From assembly GCA_946811185.2 (NCBI GenBank), contig OX328098.1, positions 26,545,084 to 26,609,083 on the forward strand: a stretch of 64,000 nucleotides of DNA, given 5' to 3'. Position numbers and translations under genes: made by a program. Positions 11,916 to 22,967 of the stretch are shown one piece after another. How positions within the stretch are numbered: position 1 is the stretch's first letter; each line of letters starts with the position of its first letter. Source of the DNA: Hippopus hippopus (Eukaryota; Mollusca; Bivalvia; Cardiida; Cardiidae). The notes beneath the pieces are model-generated. The model saw nothing but the letters and a program-made list of their open reading frames with translations, was not told where the DNA came from and ran no database searches.

Positions 11916-12407
11916 ACATTATAGAATAAACAAGAGTACAATAAAATTATAAATGTAGAAAAGAAAATTCAGGAAAGTGGTGCTCTTGGGTGAAATATCC
12001 AAAATGAAAGACCACAATGTGTTTATGTGTGGGGGTATGCCTGTGGAACCATTCTTAACTCCGTGATGGATTATCCCAAAGCCCTCTCCCCTCCCCAGAG
12101 ATTTATAACTATAAGCTACTACTGACAGAGTATTTCCTAAAAATAATCGCTACAAATTATTAAACCTTTCTTGCACTGAACCTAGACTTAACAACGACAG
12201 TGTAGATCAAGCTCAAGACTGCACAGAAGGTGCAGTCTGATCTTGGATCTATACTGTCTGCTTCTATGCAAGATATTCTGACAAAGACAGATTTGAATTT
12301 GCAATATCTGCAACCTTAGGTCTGTCCATTTCATTTGTCTAGTATGTTTGCCTCAATCTTTTCCAGAACTGACATCTGCAATAGCAAAAAAAATGTATCA
12401 GTAGTTT
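11916..12407. other. Intron; one hairpin element
   Basis: At about 12197-12262 lies a copy of the GTAGATCAAG...CTTGGATCTA hairpin element (see 53591). No exon recognised. Confidence 0.5.
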
Positions 12408-12616
12408 TCACCTTTTACCAAACAATTCCCTGTTTTAATGACCCTGAAGAAGAAGGTTTTTGAAAAAAAAATGTGGTAACCAGCATTTTTTCCTTTTCCC
12501 ACAATGCTTTTACCCCACTAGGAATAAACGCTATCATTTGAGCAGCATTTAATTTGTCGTGTGCAACCGCTTTCAATTTGGACTGGTTAAATGTTTCGTT
12601 ATCTTGTAAAGAGTTA
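12408..12616. mobile_element. Hairpin MITE (M1) copy
   Basis: Extends from TTTTACCAAACAATTCCCTG to TTGTAAAGAGTTA. The left hairpin arm is shortened (TGTGGTAACCAGCATTTTTTC). Confidence 0.65.
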
Positions 12617-12649
12617 GGTCCTCATGCCATGAAAGGGGCATAACTTTAC

Positions 12650-12742
12650 CTATTAAACCTTTTGTCTGTGTAAGCGTCTCCTATGTTCAATATTTCACCG
12701 GTAGAAGCAACATGGCCCGCCACACCTTTGTCCATAGGAAAT
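12650..12742 (-). CDS. Phosphodiesterase exon: GAF domain ligand-pocket segment
   Basis: A 93-bp exon between acceptor GGACAG and donor GTAAAG. It reads [18 protein letters not shown] then [13 protein letters not shown], the most conserved part of PDE GAF domains (GIAGHV...TGE.LNI.DAY...RFN). It enters and leaves in phase 2. The upstream GAF exons at 17426 and 40283 both end in phase 2 with KEI + AG, so either would splice to it to give KEIR-FPMDKG. Confidence 0.88.
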
Positions 12743-12811
12743 CTGTCCAAATTTAGAGAAAAATAAGGGTTAAACTCATTACATCGCATGTTACATTGCA
12801 TGTGCAAATCT

Positions 12812-13990
12812 AAACAAGAGGGCCATGATGGCCCTGTATCGCTCCACTGGCTGGTAAGTAAAACCCCACTTGCAAACCATTACAATTCTTGGCCAATTGG
12901 TTTCAAACTAGAAGACATTAAATTTTCTCTATAAAAGCCCACAAGAAAGTTATGACCCCAGGCCAAAGCCATTTATGACCAAAGAGCTATAATTAATTGA
13001 CTCCTGGTAGAAGTCTACAAGATAAAGCCCCATATCAAACATTACAGGTTTAGAAGTTTTTCAAAGTTTTCTAAATAAAAAGGCCCTGTAAAACAATTGA
13101 GACCCCTGAGACAGGACCAATTACAATCCCAGGGCTAAATTTTGAATAAATTCAGAACCACAACATGAAGCTATGTGCCAAACTTAGTAGCCCTAGGATT
13201 CATGGTTCAGATCAAGAGGGTTTTTAGAATGATCACTCTATAAGGACCCGTGGGGTGGGGCTAGTTTTGAAAGAGGCCTAGATGAAAACACTCATAAATA
13301 TTAGATCTATAGCTAATGATCAGAAACAAGTAGATTTTTAAAGTTTTCACAATATAAGCTAATGTAAAACTTGTGACTTTTGGGAGGAGGCCAATTAAGA
13401 TCTTAGGGCTGTTATTTGAACAATGCAGATACAGATTCATAAGATAACTATACATGCAAAATTTGGTAGCCCTAGGTCTTATGGTTAGGAACGAGAAGAT
13501 TTTTAAAGTTTTCACATTATAAGCCGATGTGAAACTTGTGACCCCTAGGACAGGGCCAAACTTGACCCCAGGGCTTTAAATTGGGCCATCTTGGTACAAG
13601 CCCACTAGATAAAACTACATGCAAAATTCGGTAGCTCTAGGCCTCATGGCTTGGAACGAGAAGATCTTTAAAGTTCTCCCCATGTAAGCCCATGTAAAAC
13701 TTATGAAACCCAGGGCTGAACCAAATTTGATTCCAGGGCTATATTATGAAGAAACTTGGTAGATGTCTATTAGATAAAGCTACATGCCAAATTTGGTAGC
13801 CCTGGGCCTTTTGCTTTCAGACAAGAAGGTTTTCAAAGATTTTCATTATTTTTCAATTGTGTTGCCATGGCAACCAGAGTTTTTAAAGGAATCAATTTCT
13901 TTCAAGAAGTCTGAAGAGGACCATGGCAGGATCATTTCTGTGAAGTTTCATCAAAATTGGATGGGTAGTTTCAGAGAAGAAGATATTTGA
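12812..13990. mobile_element. Interspersed element with 165-170-bp internal repeats
   Basis: Starts ACAAGAGGGCCATGATGGCC, like the 9045 element but with a different interior. The word TTTAAAGTTTTC or close variants recur at about 13055, 13339, 13508, 13671 and 13836, each followed by TAAGCC.ATGTAAAAC. The GGACGG tail seen at 10443 is absent. ORFs inside are not conserved between monomers. Confidence 0.65.
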
Positions 13991-14431
13991 AATAAAAGTT
14001 AATGCACACATCACATCAACCAACTCCCGTCAGATTTTTGCACATAGCTTGGCAGGACTACCTAATTATGAAAAAAAATCAATTTATTACCCAATATCTT
14101 TCCTGATCAGAAAACATGAAAGTTAAGCTGTTGTGCTTTTGCAACCATCTTGTTGACCTATTTCTTAACGCTTACATTCATACCTTTTTTTGCTTAGTGC
14201 TCACTTATCTGTATCTCAGTACTAAAATTATTTTATTATACTTGTAAAGATTCATTTTAGTATTTTCTGCTAAAGTTAAATCTCATTTTTTCACCAATTT
14301 CTTTTCACAGAAAGATGCATTTCAACAATGATTGAAATGGAAAGTGTTCATCTCTAATCTACAAAATGAAAGAATTAACTCTCAGATCTCATCTAATCTT
14401 TATGTACAGCAATATTTTAAACAACACAGAA
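13991..14431. other. Intron, nothing recognised
   Basis: AT-rich sequence up to the mariner element. Confidence 0.45.
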
Positions 14432-14433
14432 TA

Positions 14434-15771
14434 CGAGGGTTGTTCGATATGTAATGTGTATTGTACGATATCTCAAAAGCATTCGACTCAAATAGTGAAA
14501 TGAACATTACATCCCTTCAAAGTATTCTCCGCGGTTTGAAATACATAATTTCAATCTCTGAATCCATTTCTGAAATGCGTCGCGGTACGCTGACTTAGGT
14601 AGACCTCTGAGGCACTGACTGATGGCTGAGTCAAGGGCTTGTCGGGACTTGTAACGACGACCAGATAAGAACTTTTTAAGTTTTGGAAAAAGGAAAAAGT
14701 CGCATGGGGCTAGATCTGGAGAGTATGATGGGTGTGGCAAGACGGTAACCTTCTCCGACTTCAAAAATTGCTTCACAAGCTCAGATGTATGTGATGGAGC
14801 ATTATCATGAAGTAGACAAACGTGCCTAAATCCTGACACAGGACGTCGTTTAAGATAATATTTCTTGAGCTTTTTTAGTATAACATCTCGGTAATACCGA
14901 CCTGTAACACTTTTGCCCTTCGGCACCGGAATCTGTATGGCTATACCATCACATGAGAAGAATATGCAATAAAGAACCTTCTTTGTGCTTATGCTTCTTT
15001 TGGCAACTACATGCCTTCTACCGTGTTTAGTTAGCCATATTTTGTTTCCAATTTTTCTTACTGGTTCGCAATAGTGAACCCATGTTTCGTCACCAGTAAC
15101 AATGTTTGCAAATTTTCTTTGATTGAATTTGGGAAACATTTTGAGCAATTGCTTAGCGGTTTGTACTCGTACCTGTTTTTGGTCATCTGTCAATATATGC
15201 GGTATCCATCTGGCAGAAATCTTTCGTACTTTCAAAATACGCTTAAAAATGAAATGCACCCGCGATAGCAATATGCCAACAGCGTTGGCAATATCACGAA
15301 TCGTGTATCTGCCATCACTTTCAATTATTTCCCTGACTTTTAAGAAATTTGCCTTGCCTTTACAGTCACAGGTCGGCCAGATTTTGCTGCATCTTTGACG
15401 GACTCTGTGCCAGTCAGAAATTTCTTTCTCCACCTACGAACTGTCTCATAAGATACCTTATCAGACCCATAAACTTCCCCCAATTTAGTAAAAATCTGCA
15501 TTACCGAATGACCGAGTTTTGTGCGAACTTTTATATAAGCTCTAATTTCTTTAATATTCTTAATCCGTTTCCCAACCATTTTTACAACAGTGGTCAACGA
15601 CTAGCTCTATTGCAATGACTATAAGTTTAAAACTATGTGGAGCTGAAGGCTCGTGTTTATACCGTTGGAAAGGTATTGAATAGAGCTATTCAAGTGTATC
15701 ATCATCCACAAAATCGTGCAAAGCGTTATCGCGCTGTGGTAAAATACACATTACGTATTGAACAACCCTCG
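14434..15771 (-). mobile_element. Mariner element, copy 2 (1,338 bp)
   Basis: Flanked by TA at 14432-14433 and 15772-15773, with TIRs CGAGGGTTGTTC(G/A)ATA(T/C)GTAA of about 29 bp. Same orientation and family as copy 1. The intact tips suggest the ends are still recognisable by a transposase supplied in trans. Confidence 0.95.
14507..15597 (-). pseudogene. Mariner transposase, one frameshift (copy 2)
   Basis: ATG at 15597 with the same N-terminus as copy 1 (MTTVVKMVGKRIKNIKEIR). A single missing base near 15360 shifts the frame after the PVTV codons; from there to the stop at 14507 the frame is open, with GDETWVHY, HDNAPSH and SPDLAPCDFF all intact and 34 residues between the last two Asp. 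The C-terminus reads SNRGEYFEGM, which copy 1 has lost. About 345 aa was the original size, usual for mariner. Confidence 0.92.
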
Positions 15772-15773
15772 TA

Positions 15774-17425
15774 CATACTATCTAAAGTTATTCACACATC
15801 CTATGCTAATAACAGTCATGCATATGTATACATTTGAAGAAAGTTTTTCTAGCAACTATTTCTCTATTTAAAGTTTTGGTGTGGACTATTTCTTCCAAAA
15901 TCATGGAGAAAGATTAAGTACTATTTCATCCATTCAAAAGTAATATCCATAAAGCAAACTCAACCAGTCTCAAACATACAGCTTAGGTTGAAAGTACTGC
16001 TCAATATTTTCCTCGGTCAAAAGATTCTAATGCAGATGTCCTGAAGTAGGAAATGGTGCTGGAAGTTCAGAGAGAGTAATATGTTCATACCACTAAGGCA
16101 TGCAATCAAAAAGTTTACAACAGAAATCTGGACTAATCTATTTCTCTCACTCAAGTTGTAACCCTGAGGATATTAACCATCAGAGCACTGACATGTACAA
16201 TAGACACAGACATCTGTAAAATTGACCAAAATATACTGAGCTAGTACTTAAAGTATTTCACCGAGTTGAATCTTTTATTGTACTAGGTAATCAAAGTACT
16301 GAAAGTACTGACAGACTAGCAAATGTGGAATGAGTGACCTAATGCTTAAGACTAAACTTGGTTGGTCCATACCAGATTGAAGAAAAATAGTAAAATCTGG
16401 TTTTTAAGTCCCATCCTGTCTAATCCAGTTATCAAGTCTGATCTGGTTTGGCCAGTCTAATCCAGTTAAGTTTTTTGGTCCGTTTCGGTGAGTTTACCCG
16501 CCACTAATAGCCATTTTCTTGTTATAATAGAAAGTGAAAAAATTCTGTTTTTTTATCTTTAATTGGAAAAAGCAAATGAAGAACATATCAATTTGATGAT
16601 TTGTCAATTGAATACTACATATAGTTCTCTTTTAGATGAACTTTTCATGCTTTTTCACTTTCTTATCAGTTGGACAAACTCATAGCTAAACAAGACCTAC
16701 AACACCCTTGAAAACTACAAGGATATAAAAAGGTTGCTGTGGGATAAATAAAGATGAGCCTGATTTGCATAGGTCACTGACTTTATTTACATATATGCAA
16801 ACATCTTGTATCTTATTGAAGAAATCTTGTTCAGTCTATTAACTTTTAAGTAAACATCGTTCAAATTGGAGTGATAGAGGTTTTTTAGTTCTGTAGTCAT
16901 GTCAACATTGTCATATTTAACAGAATTACAATTTCTAACAGATGGACTCATTTCCTGTGGGACAGTATTTGGCAACTGTGGGGGGTTTTGTATACATTTG
17001 AATCTGAGTCACTCTCAGTCGTAATAGACTAGAGTGCCATAGTCTAATAAAAAAAGAATGGTACATCCGAGACAAATCGCAACTGAAGGAGCAAAAAATG
17101 TTTCTTTTTCTCTTTTGCAAAACCACTGATGAAAAGAAGTTATTGTTTGTTTCAAGCAAATGCTTTTTTTCCTGCTACATGTATCTTTTTTGGAAGCCAA
17201 ATACTACAGGGACATACCAAATCATCTTCCTGCAGCAATGGGTTACCATAGCTTACATGGCTCAACTTTCATACAAATGGTTGAAATATCTTTTACAAAA
17301 GAAAGAAACGTATCATATAGTTTCAATAAGTAAAGAGAAAGTGACAAGCAAACATCTGAGTCAATTTCAATGAATGGCAGGGATAGTTTCAAAAACAACA
17401 AGAGTACTGTATAAATTTATCAAAC
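15774..17425. other. Intron, nothing recognised
   Basis: No exon, RNA or clear repeat in this 1.6-kb stretch. Short ORFs on the minus strand near 16.8-17.2 kb show no recognisable motif. Confidence 0.45.
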
Positions 17426-17556
17426 CTGATTTCTTTTGCAGGAAGTTTTTCATCCACCTTGCCTGTATCAAAAATCCTCGCATAAAGTTGATTTGTATTT
17501 GTGTCTAGAAGAAATAAAGAGGCTCTATCTGCATTCACTAGCTTTTTGGCGTAGTT
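17426..17556 (-). CDS. Phosphodiesterase GAF exon, version 2
   Basis: A 131-bp exon between acceptor TTGACAG and donor GTTTGATA. It reads NYAKKLVNADRASLFLLD then TNTNQLYARIFDTGKVDEKL and PAKEI, the opening helix and strands of a GAF domain. It starts in phase 0 and ends in phase 2. A homologous exon with identical phases lies at 40283-40437 on the far side of the Polinton. It joins in frame to 12650-12742. Confidence 0.88.
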
Positions 17557-18780
17557 CTGTCAAAAAATAAAACCAAAGAAATCGTCCTGGCTAATTATTT
17601 ACAACATGCAAAATCTCAGACTAAAGCAAACACGGCAATGATAAACACTTAAACAATCCTGACTTTTAATGATCCTAAGAAAGAAGCCTTTTGAAAGCAC
17701 TGTGGGAAAAGGAGAAAATGTTGGTAACCTTTTCCCACAGTATTTCCACCCTTTGAGAGACTAATTCCATCATCTAAGCCACATTTTACATATTGTCTGC
17801 AAATGTTTTCATTTTGGACTAGTCTAACATTTTGTTGTCAGGTATAGAGTTAAGTGCTACATAAATGAAATGAACTTTCTCATTCTGGAAAACAGATCAA
17901 AGCACTGTACTTTCGATGGTGTTTTTGCCAGGACATTTGAACAATCAAGATCAGGCTGCACATTCTGTGCAGTCTTATCTTAATCTACACTGTCTGCAAC
18001 AGTCGGTCTGATCTTGATCTACATAGTGGACAAAGAAATTTGAGTTTTGCTGAGCTCTCTGAGGGTAATTTTTTGTTCTATAATATTTGGTAACTAGAAC
18101 TGAGCATGCAAGGAGTAACTAAATATGCTTCTGTAGACCAGCCAATCAAGTTCAGACAGCACAGAATGTACAGTCTGATCTTGGATCTGTACTGATTCAA
18201 TTTTTTGTGCGGTAATCTCAATAAACAAGCCTTGAAGTTGCAATATCAGTCTTTCCTTCTCACTGCAAATGACCTTCACATTTTACATGAGCCCATAATA
18301 ATTAAAAATTATTTCAAAAGTTCAGAAATACAAATGTTTCAATTTTTTTGTAACTTTTACTGTTGAATTTCTCAAGCTAATAAACATTCGGGAAAAAATC
18401 GACAGAAATAATTCAATTTGCTGTCAATGTTTGACATTGAATTAAATATAGTTGGCACTGTTGCTTTAATTTGGTGTACAAAATTCCTTGACACTTTTCA
18501 AGACAAATCAAACATATTAGACCGGTCCAAATTCAAAATGTTTGCAGAAGATAAATGAAATGAGACTCAAATAATGTTTTGTTTTTTTTGCAAAGGAACA
18601 GAAAATATTGGGATATGAAGAAAATACTGGTTACCAGTATGTTGTACTATTTTTCCTACAATGTTTTCAAAAGTCTTCCTTCTGACGGTACCTGAAACTC
18701 TGGATTATGTGGTAAAAGGTTACTTTTCCAGTAAAAGGTATGTTCAAAATTACATGTATATAAAAATACCTAGCACATTG
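17557..18780. mobile_element. Intron filled with MITEs and hairpins
   Basis: An M1 hairpin MITE lies at about 17650-17855. GATCAAGATCAG-type hairpins lie at about 17945-18025 and 18138-18192. A reversed M1 copy with ATACTGGTTACCAGTAT lies at about 18515-18722. No exon between them. Confidence 0.6.
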
Positions 18781-19397
18781 CAAAATCAGCAAGCAATTTC
18801 AATGAAATGATATCCCCCGCCGAAAAAGACCTTTTTTGATACAAACATAGAGGTATTGTGTGTTGCATGAACATGTGGCCTTTTTGTTAATGGTCCATGA
18901 TAAAATTACACATTAGGCCCCCTTTTTCCATAGCACAGCATTTCATTAAATGAAAAATATATAAGCGGTCCATAATGAGATTATACATTAAGTCCACTTT
19001 TACCATAACATGACATTTCATTAAATGAAAACAAATGATGAAAATATACATCAAGCCCCCTTTTTCTATGATACGTCATTATATATAAAAGAAAATTGTA
19101 TCAATGGACTATCCTAAGGAAGACATGCATGAAATTTCATAAATGTTCGTCAAGGACTTTAGAAGATATCTGTCCAGGCGGACGAATGGGCAAACTAACT
19201 GTTATTGGTCCATAATGAAATTATACATTTAGCACCCTTTTTTCATGACATAGCATTTCATGAAATAAAATCAAATAACTATTGTCTGTGGCTTAATAAA
19301 GATGAAGTTTAATTACATTTTGTCCTGTAGTGAAAGAGATATTGGTCTATAATGAAAATATTTGCCAAGCCCCCTTTTTCCATGACATGACATTTAA
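18781..19397. repeat. Degenerate 70-80-bp repeats
   Basis: The phrase GGTCCATAATGAAATTATAC, then a CCCCCTTTTTCCATGACA-like word and CATTTCATTAAATGAAA, recurs at about 18890, 18968, 19042, 19204 and 19351. No coding content. Confidence 0.65.
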
Positions 19398-21480
19398 TGA
19401 ACAAGAGCGCCAAACTGTGGCAAGATACGCCCGTCCCACCGCTAGTTGTTGAGGGTGGATAATAATCGTAAAGGGCAGGTAGAGGAAAATAGTGCTGCAG
19501 CAATCATGCAAGTGATTGAAATAGGCATGAATGTCTCCTCTAATGTTAAGGAAACAATGCATATAAAGTTTCAGGTCATTCCAACATGAAAAGACAAAGT
19601 TATATTGTAGAGAAGCATGAAAAGCTGTTAAAAAAAAATAATGAATAGGGAATAATTCCAAAAGGGTATTAGGTAAGGTTACGGCTCCAATGCATTGCAC
19701 TTTTCGTAACTGCAACAAACCAAGTCTCAAGTCAATTTGACTTGAGGTGACAAAGTTCCGTTCCGGACAAGCAAGAAATGTAAAAATGAAGATCAAAGTG
19801 GAATTACTCAAAATACGCGCCATGTAGAGTTATTGTTCTTGCGCACTGTACTCCATAATATTGCAACAAACATGCATACCAAGTTTGAAGTCGTTCTGAC
19901 TTGAGATGACAAAGTCATATTCCGGACAAGCACTAAATGCTGTAAAAATGACGATCAAAGGGAAATAACTCAAAGACAGCACGAGGTAGAGTTACAATTC
20001 TTGCGCACTGCACTTCCAAATATTGCAACAAATAAGCATACCATATTTCAAATCATTCCTACTTAAGATGACAAAGTTATGCTCCGGACCATCAAGAAAT
20101 GCTATAAAAATGAAGATTTAAGGGGGAATAACTCAAAATTTGCCAGGAAGAGTTATGGTTCTTGTGCACTGCACTCCGTCATTTTTCAACAATCATGCAT
20201 ACCAAATTTGAAGATGTTCAGACTAAAAATGACAAAGTTGTATTCCGGAAAAGCAGAAAATGCTGTAAAAATGACGATCAAAGGATAATATCTCAAAGAC
20301 AGCACAAGGTAGAGTTATGGTTCTTTCGCACTGCACTCCGTATTATTGCAACAAACACAAATGCCAAGTTTCAAGTCAATCAGACTGGAGATGACAAAGT
20401 TAAGCTCCGGACAAAGAACTGGACTGTAAAAATGAAGATCAAAGTGGAATTACTCAAAATCCGCGCCAGGTAGTTATTGTTCTTGTGCACAGTACTCCGT
20501 AATATTGCAACAAACATGCATACCAAGTTTGAAGTCGTTTTGACTTGAGATAACAAAGTTATATTCCGGGCAAGCACTAAATGCTGTAAAAATGACGATC
20601 AAAGGGAAATAACTCAAAGACAGCACGAGGTAGAGTTACAATTCTTGCGCACTGCACTTCCAAATATTGCAACAAATAAGCATACCATATTTCAAGTCAT
20701 TCCTACTAAAGATGACAAAGTTATGCTCCGGACAAGCAAGAAATGCTATAAAAATGAAGATCAAAGGGGGAATAACCCAAAATTCGTGCTAGGAAGAGTT
20801 ATGGTTCTTGTGCACTGCATTCCGTAATTTTTCAACAATCATGCATACCAAATTTGAAGATGTTCAGACTAGAGATGACAAAGTTATATTCCGGACAAGC
20901 AGAAAATGCTGTAAAAATGACGATCAAAGGGAAATAACTCAGACAGCACGAGGTAGAGTTATGCTTCTTTCGCACTGCACCCCGTATTATTGCAACAAAC
21001 ACAAATGACAAGTTTCAAGTCAATCGGACTGGAGATGACAAAGTTATGCTCCGGACAAGCAGAAAATGCTGTAAAAATGACGATCACAGGGAAAAAACTC
21101 AAACACAGCATGAGGTAGAGTTATGGTTCTTTCGCACTGCACTCCGTATTATTGCAACAAAAACAAATGCCAAGTTTCAAGTCAATCGGACTGGAGATGA
21201 CAAAGTTATGCTCCGGACAAGCAGGAAATGCTGTAAAAGTGAAGACTGAAAACAACAAAAATTCACTCGACCGCATAACTTAAAATCGCTCCCAGTCGGC
21301 CATTTTGCATGGAATCAAAAAACGAAAAAAGTCTCACGGCGGAATGGGTTACTGTACACACATATAAAGTTTCACGAAATTCTGTCCAATGGTATTGGAG
21401 ATATTCTCCCGGACGGACACACGGACGGACTGACCGAAGGACAACGCTAAAACTATATCCCCCCGCCTTTGGCGGGGAAT
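19398..21480. mobile_element. Second satellite-bearing interspersed element
   Basis: Starts ACAAGAGCGCCAAACTG and ends in a GGACGG-rich patch followed by the hairpin CCCCGCCTTTGGCGGGG (about 21461-21477). The interior carries the same 161-bp monomers as the 9-kb element but different ends, so the satellite and the terminal modules have recombined. No protein is encoded; ORFs such as those with DKVMLRTSRKCCKN are monomer translations. Confidence 0.75.
19859..21245. repeat. 161-bp satellite in order A-B-C-D-A-B-C-D-D
   Basis: Monomer starts lie at about 19859, 20021, 20184, 20345, 20505, 20665, 20827, 20987 and 21148. By the words after the CAACAA box the order is A, B, C, D, A, B, C, D, D, a four-monomer higher-order unit of about 645 bp. 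Confidence 0.8.
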
Positions 21481-21599
21481 AAAAATACATTAAACATGAT
21501 TTATATAGTAACTCATCACTACCTGAAACATACAATGTATTTGTAGCAGGTGTCTTTGTTAACAAATTCCTTGAAAAATATGGATATCTAATGGTAATA

Positions 21600-21735
21600 T
21601 GAACTAATGGTAGAAAACACTGAAAGAAATTCAATAGGGAAAAATGCTGGTTACCAGCATTTTCTCCTTTTCTCACAATATTTTTAAAATTCATTTCCTC
21701 AGGGTCCCTTAAACAATGGATTACCTGGTAAGGAA
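21600..21735. mobile_element. Partial hairpin MITE (M1), reversed
   Basis: Contains AAATGCTGGTTACCAGCATTT at 21642 and GGATTACCTGGTAAGG at its end. Lies 0.1 kb left of the Polinton. Confidence 0.6.
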
Positions 21736-21851
21736 TAAATAGCATCAATAATTTACTTATAGATAAATTATCTGAAACTTTTCCCATATACAGAGGTGTA
21801 CATGTTTATTTTCATGCATACATAATTAGAATACCGACAGAAAAGAGAAAA

Positions 21852-21857
21852 GAAAGC
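21852..21857. other. Left target-site duplication GAAAGC
   Basis: Exactly matches 39214-39219. A 6-bp duplication is the Polinton/Maverick standard. Confidence 0.9.
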
Positions 21858-22317
21858 AGTAGATATATATATACCCTATCTAGCTCTAAATAGCTCTAAA
21901 TCGGTCGCAAATCGCAAAAATCTTCTTAAATTCTCAATCCAATCATGCCGACTAAACAAAACACTCTTTTTTTGTTACCATGTCTATTCATTCAACCACA
22001 CAAATAAATTTTGATACCCCTTGATGAGGAGTATCAAAATATGGATAGCAACAGACACACAATTTCTCCATATAACAACAAACCAATTTCTCACACTCCC
22101 CATCCCACTCCCTCTAATCTCACTTCCCCATCCCCTCAATACGTTCGGCAAAATTCTAAAAATCGATTTTAACCCAAAAAAATCCCCCCAAAATAATTCA
22201 TCACACAAATGTCTCAAGACACCCCTTTTACAGGGCCATGCGTCTGGCTTACACAAGGACTTAATATACCAGGTCATAAACTTAACAATCCGTCAGGGTC
22301 GTCTGGCTAATCATGTG
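21858..22317 (+). repeat. Polinton left terminal inverted repeat (460 bp)
   Basis: Begins AGTAGATATATATATA. Inverted match to 38752-39213 with 7 substitutions and one fewer TA unit. It contains a direct repeat TAGCTCTAAA x2 near the tip and a hairpin ATTTTGATAC/GTATCAAAAT at 22008-22040. A 100-codon open frame runs through it but is not constrained. Confidence 0.96.
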
Positions 22318-22375
22318 ATTTTTTAAAAAACTGAAATTTTCTAAAAAATCGCGAAAAATTTTGTCAAAGTGCAAG

Positions 22376-22909
22376 ATGGAACAGTTAAAAGAATTTCTTG
22401 AAGAAATTAATTTAAGTGATGAAAACTTACTAAGAACATTAGAAAATATGAGAGAAAATTTAGTGAATGTTGATGTGGCTAAAAAGAAATTTGAAGATTT
22501 AATTTCCGATTTTCCAAAAGAATTTCAGAGACTATAATTAGCGAGATTTGCTGTGCTTTTGGGTAATTATATAAACTCCATTTTAGATAGTATAGATGAA
22601 AGGATAAGACAACATTTAACAGTTAAAGCAGGATTTTGGAAACATTTATATTCTTATATTAATGTTTCTAAAAAACAAATAGTCGCTGAAGCGAAAAAAC
22701 ATCTTGGATTAAGAATAGAAAAGAAGGGAAAGACGAGAAATGAAATAGTATTTAAAATGGTAGAGGAATTTTTACTATTAGATGCGGATGTTTCTTCATC
22801 ATTTCTTAGATATAAAGGAAAATTAAGGGGAGGACATGGTGCTTCACTTATGAATATGACAAATAAAATAGCAAATAGATTAGCAAACAATGTTGAAATG
22901 AATATATAA
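22376..22909 (+). pseudogene. Unknown Polinton gene with in-frame TAA
   Basis: ATG at 22376 opens 53 codons (MEQLKEFLEEINLSD...), then TAA at 22535-22537. The same frame continues without a break to a stop at 22909, with the second part containing SILDSIDERIRQHLTVKAGF and a basic RYKGKLRGGHGAS stretch. One frame with one stop points to a former 177-aa protein. The N-terminal part looks helical and acidic, the C-terminal part basic. I do not recognise the family. It converges on PolB, with a palindrome over its stop codon. Confidence 0.6.
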
Positions 22910-22931
22910 CTTATCATGATAAGTTATATAT
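22902..22931. other. Perfect 30-bp AT palindrome
   Basis: Spans the stop codon of the 22376 gene and is followed by a second hairpin (TATAACTTTA/TAAAGTTATA) at 22948-22972, just before the PolB stop. Sits between convergent genes, where a 3'-end signal would be expected. Confidence 0.7.
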
Positions 22932-22967
22932 TACAACTTGATATTTCTATAACTTTATTTTTTAAAG

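Noticed and set aside
20079..21249. ORFs with repeated DDKVMLRTSRKCCKN-like peptides
   Set aside because: These follow the 161-bp satellite monomers and are frame-disrupted; no codon-level constraint is visible.
22021..22326. A 100-codon open frame present in both Polinton TIRs (also 38710-39048, minus)
   Set aside because: Nearly all of the seven TIR substitutions change the predicted amino acid, so there is no sign of protein-level constraint; it is open by chance within a repeat.
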